Shown piece after piece: positions 29,219 to 41,069 of a DNA stretch of 64,000 bases. Origin of the DNA: Coix lacryma-jobi var. lacryma-jobi (Eukaryota > Streptophyta > Magnoliopsida > Poales > Poaceae); assembly GCA_009763385.1 (NCBI GenBank), contig CM019831.1, positions 18,936,080 to 19,000,079 on the forward strand, written 5' to 3'. The notes below the pieces were generated by a model. It was not told the DNA's origin. It saw only the letters and a program-made list of their open reading frames with translations, and searched no databases. Made by a program: the position numbers and the translations under genes. Positions within the stretch are counted from its first letter, which is position 1. Every line of letters begins with the position of its first letter.

Positions 29219-32200
29219 ATGTTGTCACGCAATTGGATGTATAATGTCGATCGCCGCTCCAAAGAGTTCATTGTTGCGTGCACTATTTCTTAGGTGTGGC
29301 TGAGGCAAACAAGCAAGATGGTTTCATGTGCTGCCCATGCGCCGTAAGTAAGAGAATTTGAAGGAATATTCATGCCCAAGGACTCTTCATACGCATTTGT
29401 TGAAGTCGGGTTTCGTAACAAACTATATTTGTGGACGAAGCATGGAGAAAGGGGGGTTGTAATGGATGATGGTGAAAAAGGTGAAGAAGAATTGGCCCAT
29501 GCTGATATTATTGCTCAGTACGGTGCCTGATGATGATGCAGTGGGGGGAGATGGTGAAGAAGATGCGGCAGCGACAGAAGATATGACAGCTGATGTTGAT
29601 GGTCTTGGTGATGCCATTCGTGATGCACAAAGTAAATGTGAAAGTGACAAGGAGAAGGTCAAGTTTGAGCGCATGCTAGAGGATCATACGAAATTGTTAT
29701 ATCCCACTGCTGAAGATGGCCAAAAAAAAGCTGGGTACTACGCTAGAACTGCTGCAATGGAAGGCAAAGAATGGTACATCCGATAAAGCATTTGGGCAGT
29801 TATTGAAGATAATGAAAAAGATGCTTCCGAAATCGAACGAATTGCCACCACTACGTACGAAGCGCAAAAAGGCCATCTGCCCTTTGGATTAGAAAATCCA
29901 GCAGATACACGCATGTCCTAATGACTGCATCTGTACCGTGGGGAGGAATATGAGAATTTGGATGCATGCCCGGTATGTGAAGCATCACGGTATAAGATAA
30001 GGCGAGATGATCTGGCGACGTAGAGGGTGAAAGAACGTCCAAGCAGGAAGAAAATCCCTGCCAAGGTTATGTGGTATGCTCCTATAATACCACGCTTGAA
30101 ACGTTTGTTCAGAAATAAGGACAATGCAAAGATGTTGCGGTGGCATAAAGAAGACCGTAAGGTAGACAAATATGCTGAGGCACCCAGCTGATGGATCCCA
30201 GTGGAGAGCGATAGATAGAGAATTCCCAGAGTTTGCAGATGAGGCTAGAAACTTGAGGTTCGCTTTAAGTACGGATGGTTTTAATCCTTTGCGGAGCAAA
30301 GCAGTAGTCATAGCACTGGCCAGTTACTCTATGTATCTACAACCTTCCTCCGTGGTTATGCATGAAGCGGAAGTTCATTATGATGCCGTTGCTCATCCAA
30401 GGGCCGAAGCAACCTGGCAACGACATCGATGTCTACCTGAGGCCATTAGTTGAGGAACTTCTACTTCTATGGAGCAAACCAGGCATACGCGTGTGGGATG
30501 AGTACAAACAGGAACACTTTGACCTGCGAGCCTTATTGTTCGTAACAATCAATGATTGGCCGGCTCTAAGTAATCTTTCAGGCCAGACAAACAAGGGATA
30601 TAATGCATGCACACACTGTTTTGAAGACCTTGATAGTTTATTTTGAAAAAACTGTCGGAAGGTCGTGTATGTGGGCACCGTCGGTTTCTTCTGTGGGCCA
30701 CCCAGTAAGAAAGAAAGGCAAACATTTTAAAGGTAAGGCAGACCACCAAACCAAGCCTCGTAACCGAACCGGAGATGATATACTTGAAATGTGTGAAGGA
30801 TACGAAAGTAGTATTTGGAAAGGACGGGAGGGGCAGCGAACCTGTTCCTAAAGATGCTTCGGACACGCACCCATGTGGAAGAAGAAGAAGAAGTCCATAT
30901 TCTGGGAGCTACCCTACTGGCATGTCCTAGAGGTCCGCCATGCGATCGACGTGATGCACCTGACAAGAACCTTTGTGTGAACCTGCTTGGATTCATGGGT
31001 GTCTACGGAAAGCCTAAGGATTCACTTGAAGCACAGGACTTCAGCAGCGCATGAAAGAACGAGACAACTTGCATCCGGAGAAGACAGATGACGGACGCCA
31101 TTACTTAAGCCCTGCTAGCTACACTCTTAGCAGAGAAGAAAAGGAAAGCATGTTTGAATGCCTTAACAGCATCAAGGTCCCATCTGGATTCTCCTCCAAT
31201 ATAAAGAGAATAATTAATGTGCCAGAGAAGAAGTTCCAAAACTTGAAGTCCCATGACTGTCATGTGCTTATGACCCAATTGCTTCCTGTTGCTCTAAGAG
31301 GAATTCTACCTCCACATGTACGTCTAGCCACCGTGAAGCTATGTGCCATTCCTCAATTCAATTTCACAAAAGGCAATCAATCCAGAGGAACTTTCTACTT
31401 TGCAGAATGATGTCGTTCAATGTCTCGTCAGTCGCTTTGAGTTGGTGTGTTCCCTCCATCCTTCTTTGATATCATGACACACCTCCTAGTTCACCTGGTC
31501 AAGGAGAGTCATCATTATTCTCGGTCCTGTGTTCCTACACACCATGTTCCCATTCGAGAGGTGTTATGAGTGTCCTGAAAAAATATGTTACTAACCGTTC
31601 TCGGCCTGAAGGAAAGCAGCCCAGGGCTACGGAACAGAGGAGGTCATAGAGTTTTTGTGTGGACTTTATTCCAGACCTTGACCCGATTGGCGTCCTGAAT
31701 CACGACACGAGGGCAGACTCAGTGGCAAGGGAACACTAGGGAAGAAACATATATCGGTACAGGAGACGATTACTTCGATAAAGCACACTACACAGTTCTA
31801 CAGAACTCCTCATTGGTAGATCCATATATCGAGGTACATAAGGATTTCCTTCGATCCAAGTGGCCCGGGAAGAGTGAATCTTGGATTACACGTCAGCACA
31901 TGCAAACCTTCGGCGATTGGTTAGACGAAAACAATGTCAGGTGTGATGACAACATAGATGAGCAGCTTTATTTGTTGGCCAGACAACCATCGTGGCATAT
32001 CAGCACGTACAAAGGGTACGAGATCAATGGGAATACATTACACAGTAGCCCAAGACGCAAGGAGCACCAACCAAAACAGTGGTGTACGCGTGGATGCCAC
32101 GGATCCAAATGGGAACAAACAAACATATTATGGCCGCATACATGACATATGGGAACTAGACTACGCACCTAATTTTAAAGTCCCTTGTTCCGGTGTAAAT

Positions 32201-32621
32201 GGGTCAAGATGACCGGTACCGGAGGTGGGGTAACTGTCGACAAGGAGTATGGGATGACATCAGTGGACCTCAATAATATTGGGTACAAAGACGAACCTTG
32301 TCCTTGCCGCAGATGTGAGTCAAGTGTTCTATGTGAAAGACATGTCTACAAAACCAAAAAGAGGGAAAAATGACAAGAACTCGATCGTCAACGAGCCAAA
32401 GCGCCATATAGTTCTTTCAGGGAAAAAAGAAACGTTGTCGGAATTGAGGACAAGTCAGACATGTCAGGTGATTATGAAAGAGAGATGATCGAATTCCGCC
32501 ATTCAAAGTGAACAAAGACCCAAGCATTTTGTTAAACAATGAGGAAACTCCATGGTTAAGCAATGATCATAACCAAGGGACATATGTCAAGAGGAGGAGG
32601 TTCACAGTTGTGCCCGCTTAA
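29219..32621 (+). pseudogene. TNP2-type CACTA transposase, frame-broken
   Basis: Read across frameshifts this is a full-length TNP2-like transposase. It has an N-terminal transposase-associated zinc-binding region ('MYNVDRRSKEF', 'GFMCCPCA', 'WTKHGERG'), an acidic linker, the Transposase_21 core (about 29640-30700, with 'KFERMLEDHTKLLYPTAEDGQKK', 'NDCIYRGEEYENLDACPVC'-like text across frames, and 'LRHPADGSQWRAIDREFPEF'), the region with 'DVMHLTKNLCVNLLG'-like text near 30950-31000, the DUF4218-like part (31050-31700) and the C-terminal DUF4216-like part (32080-32620). The protein would cleave CACTA ends. The ATG follows a splice acceptor. At least ten frameshifts are present, most single-base changes next to short homopolymers, for example around 30285 and 30320. 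They could be decay or sequencing error. Confidence 0.85.
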
Positions 32622-33229
32622 TAGTGGGTTGTAAATATATTATGTAATAATTAATTAATTAAGACTTCATTTATTTGATAAATGGATTTATATATATATA
32701 TATTTAGTAGTAGTGATCATTGATTTATGTGCTTCTCTAGATGTGAATCTCATACTATTTTTTAAAAGAAAGTATATCAAATATTCAATTTTCTGTTCAA
32801 TTAGAAAGATTTAAGATATATTTAAAAAAACTAAATTTAAAAATCTAAAACTACTGCATCTGTCGCGTATAACAAAATTGGGCAATGATTGTTTAGGTTT
32901 AAACAAAAGATTAACGTCCAAATGATATGAAAATAAATTTTCTATTGAAAGCCAACAATTTTTTAAATTTAAATTGAACATTACATTTTTGCATTAACCA
33001 AATATGAATGGTTATTTACATTTATATTTGTTATTATAAAAAAAGAAAAGAATTTATGCTACAAAATTTTCTACTATACAATAAGGTTAAAGGATATACA
33101 ACTGTTATTTTTAAGTAATTTATGCCTACTGTTCAATTTACTATGCAATTAACAAGAATTACAACCATATATATAGTGGAAACTTAATACAAACCCAAAA
33201 TACTGAAAACCCAAAACTGTGGGGCGGGA
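32622..33229. other. AT-rich spacer between the two CACTA transcription units
   Basis: Strongly AT-rich, with TATATATA runs near 32690 and no coding signal. It is probably the 3' UTR and terminator region of the transposase gene. Confidence 0.5.
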
Positions 33230-33405
33230 AAGAACCCTTTAGTCCGGGCCGTCTTACGCACCGGGGACTAAAGACCCCTTTAGTCCCGGTGCGTAAGCCC
33301 GCCCGGGACTAAAGGTCCAACCCTTTAGTCCCGGGGCGTATTACGCACCGGGACTAAAGACCCTTTAGTCCCGGTGCGTAATTCGCCCCGGGACTAAAGG
33401 CCCTC
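33230..33405. repeat. Internal CACTA hairpin array before the second unit
   Basis: Three to four inverted-repeat units have arms CCTTTAGTCCCGG and CCGGGACTAAAGG, as at the element ends. Here the centres are GCGTAAGCCCGCC, GCGTATTACGCACC and similar, so it is a separate lineage of repeat rather than a copy of the end arrays. Its position in the middle of the element, just before a TATA box, is unusual. Confidence 0.85.
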
Positions 33406-33730
33406 CCGGGGTATATAGGGCACAGGGCACAGTGTGCCCTCCAATCTTCCCCAGATCGACGCCAGTAGCCCCGCCTCCAGTCCGCGCCGCCGCCCTCGAG
33501 CTCTCTCGCCGCGAGCCTCTCCGCTCCGCACTCGGCCTCCCACGCCGCCGTCCTCCTCCGTCGTGTCCACGCCGCCGTCCTCCGCCGTCGTGTGTCCGCG
33601 CCGCCGTCCTCCACGCCGCCGTCCTCATCCACTCCGCCGTACGTCCTCCACGCCGCTGTCCTCCGCGCGGGCCCGTCATCCGAGCCGCCGGCCTGTGCGT
33701 GTGTGTGTGTGCGTGTGCAGTGTGTGATGG
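33406..33730 (+). promoter_or_regulatory. TATA box and CCG-rich leader of the second CACTA unit
   Basis: GGTATATAGGG at 33410-33420 is a good TATA box, directly after the hairpin array. It is followed by a leader with repeated 'CGCCGCCGTCCTC' words (33540-33660) and a GT-rich run (33695-33760). Open frames in this leader on both strands arise from the triplet repeat and are not considered genes. Confidence 0.55.
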
Positions 33731-33760
33731 TGTGCGTGTGTGTCCAGTGTGTGTGAGAGT

Positions 33761-34369
33761 GTAAAAAAATATGAAAAGGTTAAATAGAAAAATTGATATA
33801 TATATATATGTATATATATAAAGAAAAAGAAATGAATATAAATAGATATATATATTTATAGATAATGAATATGAATTTTTCTATTTAACCTTTTCATTTC
33901 TTTTCTTTATAGAAAAAGGAAAATCATATATATTGTTTTTTTAACGTAACAAATATATGTTTACACATATATTATAGATTATTTTCTATTTAACTTTTTC
34001 ATTTCTTCTTTTCTAGAAATAGATATATACAAATAATGAATATGAATAGATATATTTACAGAAAAAGGAAAATCATATATGTTTTTTTAACGTAACAAAT
34101 ATGTGTTCGACATGTAGTCTGGTGCCCCGCCGCACCGACCTCGCCGCCGTCCACTGTCATCCGCACTGTCGTCATCCTCGCTGCTGTCCACCGTCGTCGT
34201 TCTCGTCCACGGTGTGTGTAAATCAGTGACAAGGATATGTTTAAAACATGTATTTATTACTCTTAGAAATATGTGTTCATAGAAAATCATGTGCCATGTC
34301 GGAACAAGTATTTATTACTCTTTACGAATATGTTATTGTCATGTTATTTTATGAATTGCCTAAAACTCG
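33761..34369. repeat. AT-rich region with an imperfect internal duplication
   Basis: The phrase 'GAAAAAGGAAAATCATATAT' followed by a T run, 'AACGTAACAAATAT' and 'GTTC/GTTT' occurs at about 33912-33960 and again at 34061-34105. 'TCTATTTAACCTTTTCATTTC' and a close variant occur at about 33880 and 33988. This indicates a roughly 110-150-bp imperfect tandem duplication. It is probably an intron of the second CACTA gene. Confidence 0.55.
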
Positions 34370-34812
34370 AAACCCCAAAACCTGAAACCCTAACCCTAAA
34401 CCCTCGAACCTAAACCACTAAACCCTCAAACCCGAAACCCCGAACCCCGAAACCCTAAAACCCGAAACCTCGAACCCCTAACTCTAAACCCTCAAACCCC
34501 TAAACCCCGAAACCCTAAACCCTCAAACCCCTAAAACCCCGAACCCTAAAACCCGAAACCCGAACCCCTAACTCTAAACCTCAAACCCCGAAACCCTGAC
34601 CCCCCAAAACCCCAACCCCTAAACCCTAAACCCTAAACCCGCAACCCGAACCCCTAACCCTAAACCCCGAACCCAACCGTACCCCTAAACCCCGAAACCG
34701 TAAAACCTGAAACCATAACCCTAAACCCTCAAACCATAAACCCCGAAACCCTAAACCCCGAAACCTTAAACCCGAGACCAAAACCCTAAACCCTTAACCC
34801 CTAATTAAACCC
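34370..34812 (+). repeat. Degenerate telomere-like repeat (AAACCCTA-related), about 440 bp
   Basis: About 60 degenerate units of the form AAACCCTAA, AACCCCGAA and AACCCTCAA stand head to tail. The plant telomere repeat is TTTAGGG (complement CCCTAAA), and many units differ from it by one or two bases. There is no long perfect run. It lies inside the CACTA element, just upstream of the ATG of its second gene. Confidence 0.9.
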
Positions 34813-34898
34813 CTGGTTTTCGGTTTCGTTTCACATACATGTATAAAGCTCCTTTAAGTGTTCGATCATATTGTATATATATTTTAATATTCACAGAA

Positions 34899-36578
34899 AT
34901 GGCCGACCCAAATGAGAATGTGATGGAGGAGGAAATGATGAATATCATAGCCGGCGACGATGACGGGAGTCAATACTTATTGAATTACGAAGACATGACC
35001 ATGCATGATGAAAATCTCACTGAACAACAAGTTGAGATGGAAGAAGGCAATACAGGCGAGGTATATATACAATGTGTCGTGTTAGGGTTTACATTTACTT
35101 TATTACTTGATTAGGTTTTATGTCAACTTGTATTAGGGTTTCATCTTCATGTCTTTACCTATATGTAGCCCTCTGGATCGACGTCTGCGACAGGGCAGAG
35201 CAGACCAAAACGAGGCCGAAGAGGCCGTTGAAGGGCCGTCATGTAATCTCCGAATTCGATATGGCTACAGGCCAACCACTAGGACCCAATGCAAAGAAAT
35301 ATGTCTTTCACTGTGGGTTCCTTGTGAGAGATCGGATTCCGATAAGTGCCCGTGAATGGAAAGAGCGGCGAAGTGCTCCCGAGATCAGTTATGTCTCCAA
35401 TCTTGACAAGCAGCTAGTCTGGGATAACGTCCAAGCTCATTTCTCGTTTGACACGGATGATGAGGAGCTGCTGAGGCGAATTCGGGAGTGGACAATGAAG
35501 AAGATGGCCACACTTTTTCAGGACTGGAAGAAGAAATTGTACCACACCTTTGTGCTGAAGAACGAGACGCCAGATTTCAACTCTAAGGCGTATGTCAAGA
35601 TAAGGGCCGATTGGGATGAATTTGTACAGTACAAAAGATCACAAGAGAGCGAGGCCGGGTCAGAGTAAACAAACTGAATGCAGCTCAGAAGAAATACCAC
35701 CATCATTTAGGATCAGGTGGCTATAAGACTGCCCTTCCAAAGTGGGAGAGACAAGAACACGAGATGCTTGCCAGGGGGGTAGTCCCAGAGACAATAAGAA
35801 GAAATTGAGTGAACGGTCCAGAAATTGGTTCTACGCTCATGGGGGAACCATAAACCCTAATGATGGGGAGCTTGATTGGGGCCCGCAAATTTCAAGAGCA
35901 GCACATAGGCTAGTTCAAGCACGAAATGCGGTGTTGGCTGGCGAGTTCAAGCCCAATAGAGAGAAGGATGAACTCACGTACGCGCTGGAGAATCCTGAGC
36001 ACGGTGGGCGTACGAGAGGCTTTGGGGCCGTTTCGTGGCTACATTCCTTCGAAGCGGATCGAGAAAGTTATAGAAGCCGCCAAAGAAAGAAGGACGAGGA
36101 GGCAGAGCGACTCTTCAAGTTGGAGGAGTATGTTCTTCAAACACAAGAGCGTGAGAAATCTCGTGAAGAATGGATGCAGGAGGAAATCAAAAGGCAAGTG
36201 CAAGCGGCACTTAGTCAAATGACGAGTGGGCAAGGTACATCATCACAGCATCCTCAAGCGAACATTAGCCCCCCAGGTCAGATGAAAAGCAGCTGCGCCT
36301 CCACGGAAGTACCAGTACCAATTCAAGATGACTCCAAGCTACACTTTCCCGTGGATGACGTTAAAGAACCTTTTACTACTTGTGAGCTGCACATTCCAGA
36401 TGGAAATGCCACGAAAAAGGTGGCTGTCGGTGTTGTAAACCCTATCGACCGCACAAGAACACCAAGAATCCATGGTCAACCAGTGCCAGCCGGATACGCT
36501 AGCGTTTCGGTGGATAGGGTTGAGACAGGTTGTGGCAGCGTGGCACTGGAAATCGAAGGGGAGATGGGGGAAGATTAG
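34899..36578 (+). pseudogene. Second CACTA gene: plant transposase (Ptta/En-Spm, Transposase_24-like)
   Basis: Exon 1 (34899-35060) encodes an acidic start, 'MADPNENVMEEEMM', and ends at GAG|GTATAT. Exon 2 starts after TATGTAG at 35169. Read across at least three 1-bp shifts (near 35225, 35670 and 35805), it gives 'GRHVISEFDMATGQPLGPNAKKYVFHCGFLVRDRIPI', 'SKAYVKIRADWDEFVQYKRSQE' and 'NPNDGELDWGPQISRAA', then a charged coiled-coil and a tail ending 'EIEGEMGED'. This is the layout of the plant transposase family often found as the second CACTA protein, which binds subterminal repeats or aids transposition. The frameshifts sit next to short homopolymers and might be sequence errors. Confidence 0.75.
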
Positions 36579-37169
36579 GAGAAGACTTTAGGTGAAGAGA
36601 GAAGACATTTATTTGCTGGCGCAAGCGCTTCATTATTATTCCTGGAGTGTCACCGCCACAACCTCCTCCTACTGATCAAGATCCTCACCATAGGTAGTGT
36701 GCGCGTGAATGAGAAACAATTTTTATTACACTAACTTCCTATATGTATATATTAGTTGGATGCTCACATCATTCGTTGTTTTGCGTAGCAGGAACTATAG
36801 TCCAGTTCGTCATTATTCCCCAGTGCATCATAGTGCTGCGGGCGGTGACGATGTGTTGGAGGACACGGCTTCAACCCCATCTCCTCCACGACGGGCTCCA
36901 ACACCGCCACCGGCCCCACCATCTCCTCCACCGCGGGCTCCAACGCCGCCACCGGCCCCACCATCTCCACGCCGGGCTCAAACGACAACCTCCACCGCGG
37001 GCTCCAACACCGCCACCGGCCCCCACCGTCTCCTCCACCGCGGGCTCCAACACCCCTGCCTCCACCGCGGGCCTAAGAAGCGGTCCGCTGCCACGGAACC
37101 GAAGGCCCCACCTCCAAAAAAGAAGGCTCCTGCATCAGGAAAAAAGCACACGAGAAATTAGCTTATGAA
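36579..37169 (+). other. Linker with proline-rich coding repeat
   Basis: Between the two domains is a stretch encoding runs of 'APTPPPAPPSPPP' from a 30-bp GC-rich repeat (36880-37075), on the plus strand in one of several open frames. It probably joins the second CACTA protein to the Ulp1-like part. Minus-strand Gly/Trp-rich frames here are shadows of the repeat. Confidence 0.5.
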
Positions 37170-39018
37170 ATGACTGATGAGGAGTTACAAATTTCGGTGA
37201 AAAAAGATGTGAAAAATTTTTTAGATGAATCAACGGCCGCGGCTAAAGCGAAGAGAAACCCAGAGAAGCCTTACCTCCTGTTAAACCCACAGGAGTTAAG
37301 GAAAAGGGTGGACCAGCATGGTATCAAGATGCGTGAAGCCCGAAAGGCTCCGCGAAAATCAGACTACGAACGCTCTCTAATCAAGTCTGCAAAAGAACAA
37401 CAATCAAGCACGAAGAAAGTGGGAAAGAGTGTTCCACAGCTTGGGGAAACATCAAGACCTCTGTCCCCATTATTTGTGCAAAATCAGTATGGTTCAAACA
37501 TGGGCAGAGAGTACAGAGAAAATCTGGAGAGACCACTTTGTCTGAGATGGACTCAATGGAAAATTTTTTCATTGACAGCGGTCTCCCATACGAGACGATT
37601 CAAAATATTGCTACTGGGCTGGAGTTTCCAAGAGCGGAAGTAGTTGATGAATGGAGGAGAAATTTTGCACCGGGCAGGAGTCTAATGAACCCCAATCACT
37701 TGCATGTACTTGGTACGCAGATGTTTGCAATCAACAAATGGTGCATGGAGGCTTCTAAAGACGGTGATATAAATTGGATTTCTGTCCGAATTCGGAACCA
37801 TCACTACTTCCGTGGCGATGACCTAATCTTAGTCCAGATGGAGGAATTACATCAGCTATGCCATATGGACGCACTGGACAAATCGCTCCTTAGCTGCTAT
37901 TGTTTGTAAGTGTTTCTTTTATAGTTTTCATTGAACTCTCTAGTATGTGTATATAGTATGTAGTATTCTTACACACGTACTTGTGGATCGACTCGATATT
38001 GCAGGTATCAGATGACTCAGCTCAGAGATAAACATGACAATTCTGTTGGGTTTGTTGATCCATATGTGGTTTTCAAGGCTCCAAACCCTTCAGCGACTTG
38101 GAGCGATGAGTCGTGTATGAATCTCATGAGGTTCTTCGTGAACCAAAAAGATAGAGAAAAAATACTCTTCCCATACAACTTTAAGTGCGTGAGACATATA
38201 TAGTTAATAATAAGTATATGCACATTTTATTTTACTTAACCCTAATAATCTATATATATGAATCATGTGTATCAACAGCTTTCACTGGATACTGATGGTC
38301 ATTGATCTCAAACACAGCAATGTGTTAATCTATGACTCGTTGAGCAAACCGCAAGAAGATTACCAAGATATGATAGACATCCTCCAAAGGTAATTTTTCG
38401 ATCCCTAGCTTCCATGCTTAAAGTAGAGACTAAGCTTGTATATATATACTAATTAATAAATAATGATCCAACTATTAATGTTTCATTGGCCGGATTAGGG
38501 TTTGGGAAAAATTCATTGCTCGGGAACATATGAGTCAGTGTAAGGCCTCACTTACAATAAAGCCACGACTACCAGTAAGTTTACACCTTCGTCAATGTAC
38601 GTGTATCTTTATTATATCATGTCATATATCATATCTTTATTACGAGATGAATCTTTTCATTCTACAGTGGATTTTGAGACAAAAACAGGGTACCAACTTA
38701 TGCGGATTCTATGTTTGCGAGTACATGATGATAGAATCAAATAGAATTCCTGAAGAAATCATCAAAGTACGTAACATGTTTCTTTTCATTTTTTATAGAC
38801 TTAATATTGATAATATAGATATAACTAATATCTCTTTAATTCCAATTGAAGACTGACTGGTTGAAGCAAAAGTGATGCTACAAGACCAATTGAAAGCAAT
38901 ACAAGAGTCAATAGCAGGATTTCTTCGGGAACAAGTCATAAGTCCAAACGGCGAGTTCTACTATAATACCGACGACCCGTTGATTCCAAACAATGATGAT
39001 CATTTGTATGCCCTGTAG
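37170..39018 (+). pseudogene. Ulp1-like (C48) cysteine protease encoded by the CACTA element
   Basis: Several exons can be joined by eye: up to 37907, then about 38005-38184, 38279-38391, 38498-38574, 38668-38766 and 38852-39018. The catalytic His is in 'FHWILMVID' (about 38280-38306), the Asp probably in 'LIYDSLS' (about 38327-38347), and Gln/Cys in 'GTNLCGFYVCEYM' (about 38690-38728). These are the His-Asp-Cys landmarks of Ulp1/SENP-type SUMO proteases. Grass transposons carrying Ulp1-like domains are known. Substrate and role in transposition are unknown; removing SUMO from the transposase or host proteins is inference. Frameshifts occur near 37540 and 38865. Confidence 0.75.
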
Positions 39019-39324
39019 ATATTTAGATGGAGTACAACTTGTAATAGGTTTATAGTACTAACTTTAGAGTACAACTTTTGTAGATAGATATTTGGACAAC
39101 TTCTACATGTATATATATTGCTTGTAATTTTATATGTACATATTTATATATATATATATGTAGTTCTATAGTTCAATTATATATGCATGCAATAAGCTTA
39201 TTGTGTTATGCTGCTAATATATATAAATTATATATATTAGCAGCAAAGAATACATATTAGAAAACCTATTAAATAAATAAACAAAACTAAAAACAGAACT
39301 GAAATGAAAATAAAAAGAAAAAAA

Positions 39325-39573
39325 CAGGGACCCTTTAGTCCCGGTTGGTGATACCAGCCGGGACTAAAGGGTGCTGCTGCGGGGCACCACTGGCAGCACC
39401 CTTTAGTCCCGGCTGGTATTACCAACCGGGACTAAAGGGGGGGGGGCTTTAGCCCGGTGGCCGGAGCCGGGACTAAAGGGGGGGCCTTTAGTCCCGGAAG
39501 CGTAGTCCCGGCTCGGCAACCGGGGCTAAAGGCCCTTGCCAACCGGGGTTAAAGGCATGTTTCTGTAGTAGTG
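39325..39573. repeat. CACTA right subterminal hairpins and terminal inverted repeat
   Basis: Units with arms CCTTTAGTCCCGG and CCGGGACTAAAGG and centres TTGGTGATACCAG and CTGGTATTACCAA are followed by the terminal TTTCTGTAGTAGTG ending at 39573. The next bases are GTACATTGACGG, from the lectin kinase gene. Confidence 0.9.
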
Positions 39574-39739
39574 GTACATTGACGGAGATTTGCCGCTCCC
39601 AGAGTTGACGCATACAGACTTGAGCTTCAGCCTGCTCTCTCTAATGCAGGATGAAGGGTTTGACCCATACGTAATGTCATACCCTTCATCAAAGATAAGC
39701 AGTGGTACACCAATATCTGGCATCTCGGGAGGAAGATGA
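39574..39739 (+). pseudogene. Duplicated 3' fragment of the lectin receptor kinase
   Basis: The last 54-55 codons of the gene at 22878-24944, from 'YIDGDLPLPEL' to the stop, follow the CACTA end directly. There is no promoter or upstream coding part, so it cannot make a kinase. Confidence 0.9.
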
Positions 39740-40663
39740 CGATACAAATGGTGTTTGACGTCATCAGATTATGGTGCACACGCTTCTGGTTTTGGACCGG
39801 CGCGACATTTGGGCTCGTGGAGCAATTCCATTCATCTGTGCCGTGGGCATAGCTCTTCTTCCTCCGGGCCTGTTGAGTTCAATGGTGCACATCATTGTTG
39901 GGTCTAAATAAAGCATTACAATCAGAATTGGATCTTGTAGAGTTGTGTAGTACGTAGGCAATCAGCAGTGATGAGACTTAGACATGTTTGGAAGACAAGT
40001 ATATATTTATTCTACACAATTCCTATATTTCAGGTGCCTGAATAATTTTGTCTTTGTCCTTCCATAGAAAAAAATTGCCACTTTTTTCTTGTGATTTGTG
40101 CTGATTTGTGCTAATAGATTTGGACCATTGGATGAAGATCTAAAGGTTGTAGTCGTCGCCTGAAAAGATGTTATATTTTAGGCCCTGAACTTTTAGGCGC
40201 CTGAATATAGCAAATCCCTTTATTCTAATACCCTTGTAAAATACATGCCACATAAATTCTCCGCTTTAACTTTAAAATGCTGTTTGGATAACCGGTATCA
40301 AATTAGAAAACAATACCATCAGTTTGGCTGTTCTGTTCCGGGGAAAAATAAAAGTCGCCGAGGGAGACGATTATTTGTATCTGATAGATTAGATATCGGG
40401 GTGGGTCTGCCGCCGCTGCTCGCTTGCAGTCGCAAATGTCAGGGCTAGCCTCGCCGTTCCCGTGCTTGTGTGTCATCGCCCTGCTTGCAAAATTTCCGCC
40501 ACGCTGGCATCTAGAGATCTCAACCCATGGTGTTGCCATCAGCTGCCCTCCAGATGAGCCAGCAATGTCCTTGTTCGGGCCTGAATCCACAGCGCCGCTC
40601 TCATCTGACTGCTACGAACTCGCCGTTGTTCTGTACTCTATCGGTCAATCCGCAAACTATTAT

Positions 40664-41069
40664 CTGTTAGACTGATCTCCACCACACATGACCCAACGGT
40701 CATGTGTGGGCTTGATCTTGCGTCCTGATTGGGGGCGCCCAGCCGTTGAGTGGCTGGTGGACCCCCGTCGCACAACACTATAAAGAGGAGATGGGGGCGG
40801 GGCTCAAGGTACAACCGCCAAACCCACTCACACAACCTAACTCCGATATGAGGGAAGCGCTAAAGCGGTGGGAAGCATCACCGGCGAATCTGTGTCGTAC
40901 TTCCCCGGCGCATGACACCAATACACATCTTCACTGACCGTTGCTGCCTAACATAGACCTTCACTGACAAACCTCATGGACAACTTTCCTCATCCAGCTT
41001 GTGCCTTTATTGATCCGACCTAGCCCTAAGGCAACTGTCCTTGACCATACTTGCTCCTGTATTTATTTT
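40664..41069 (+). repeat. Right copy of the TGTTAG-type LTR or promoter segment
   Basis: Same sequence as 25858-26266 with several 1-bp deletions. It is interrupted by the solo LTR at 41070 and may resume at 43069. Confidence 0.35.

Larger units (their letters stand above)
27662..39573 (+). mobile_element. CACTA (En/Spm-like) transposon, left terminus missing, about 11.9 kb
   Basis: The right end is the CACTA terminus, reading TTTCTGTAGTAGTG at 39560-39573 (CACTACTACAGAAA inverted), next to hairpin-type 'CTTTAGTCCCGG' subterminal repeats. Inside, on the plus strand, are a TNP2-type transposase and a second transposon gene followed by a Ulp1-like protease, the normal gene set of large grass CACTA elements. 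The left side begins directly with subterminal hairpins at about 27690 and has no CACTA terminus, so the left end is deleted or the junction at 27661/27662 is an assembly join. Most frame breaks are single-base indels. Confidence 0.9.

Noticed and set aside
33354..33764. Overlapping 92-110-codon Arg/Ala/Pro-rich frames on both strands
   Set aside because: They come from a CCG-type triplet repeat in the leader, with no domain.
34370..34812. True telomere or chromosome end
   Set aside because: Units are degenerate, there is no perfect TTTAGGG run, and the array is in the middle of a transposon.
36764..37065. Gly/Trp-rich minus-strand frames
   Set aside because: Complement of the proline-rich repeat in the CACTA linker.
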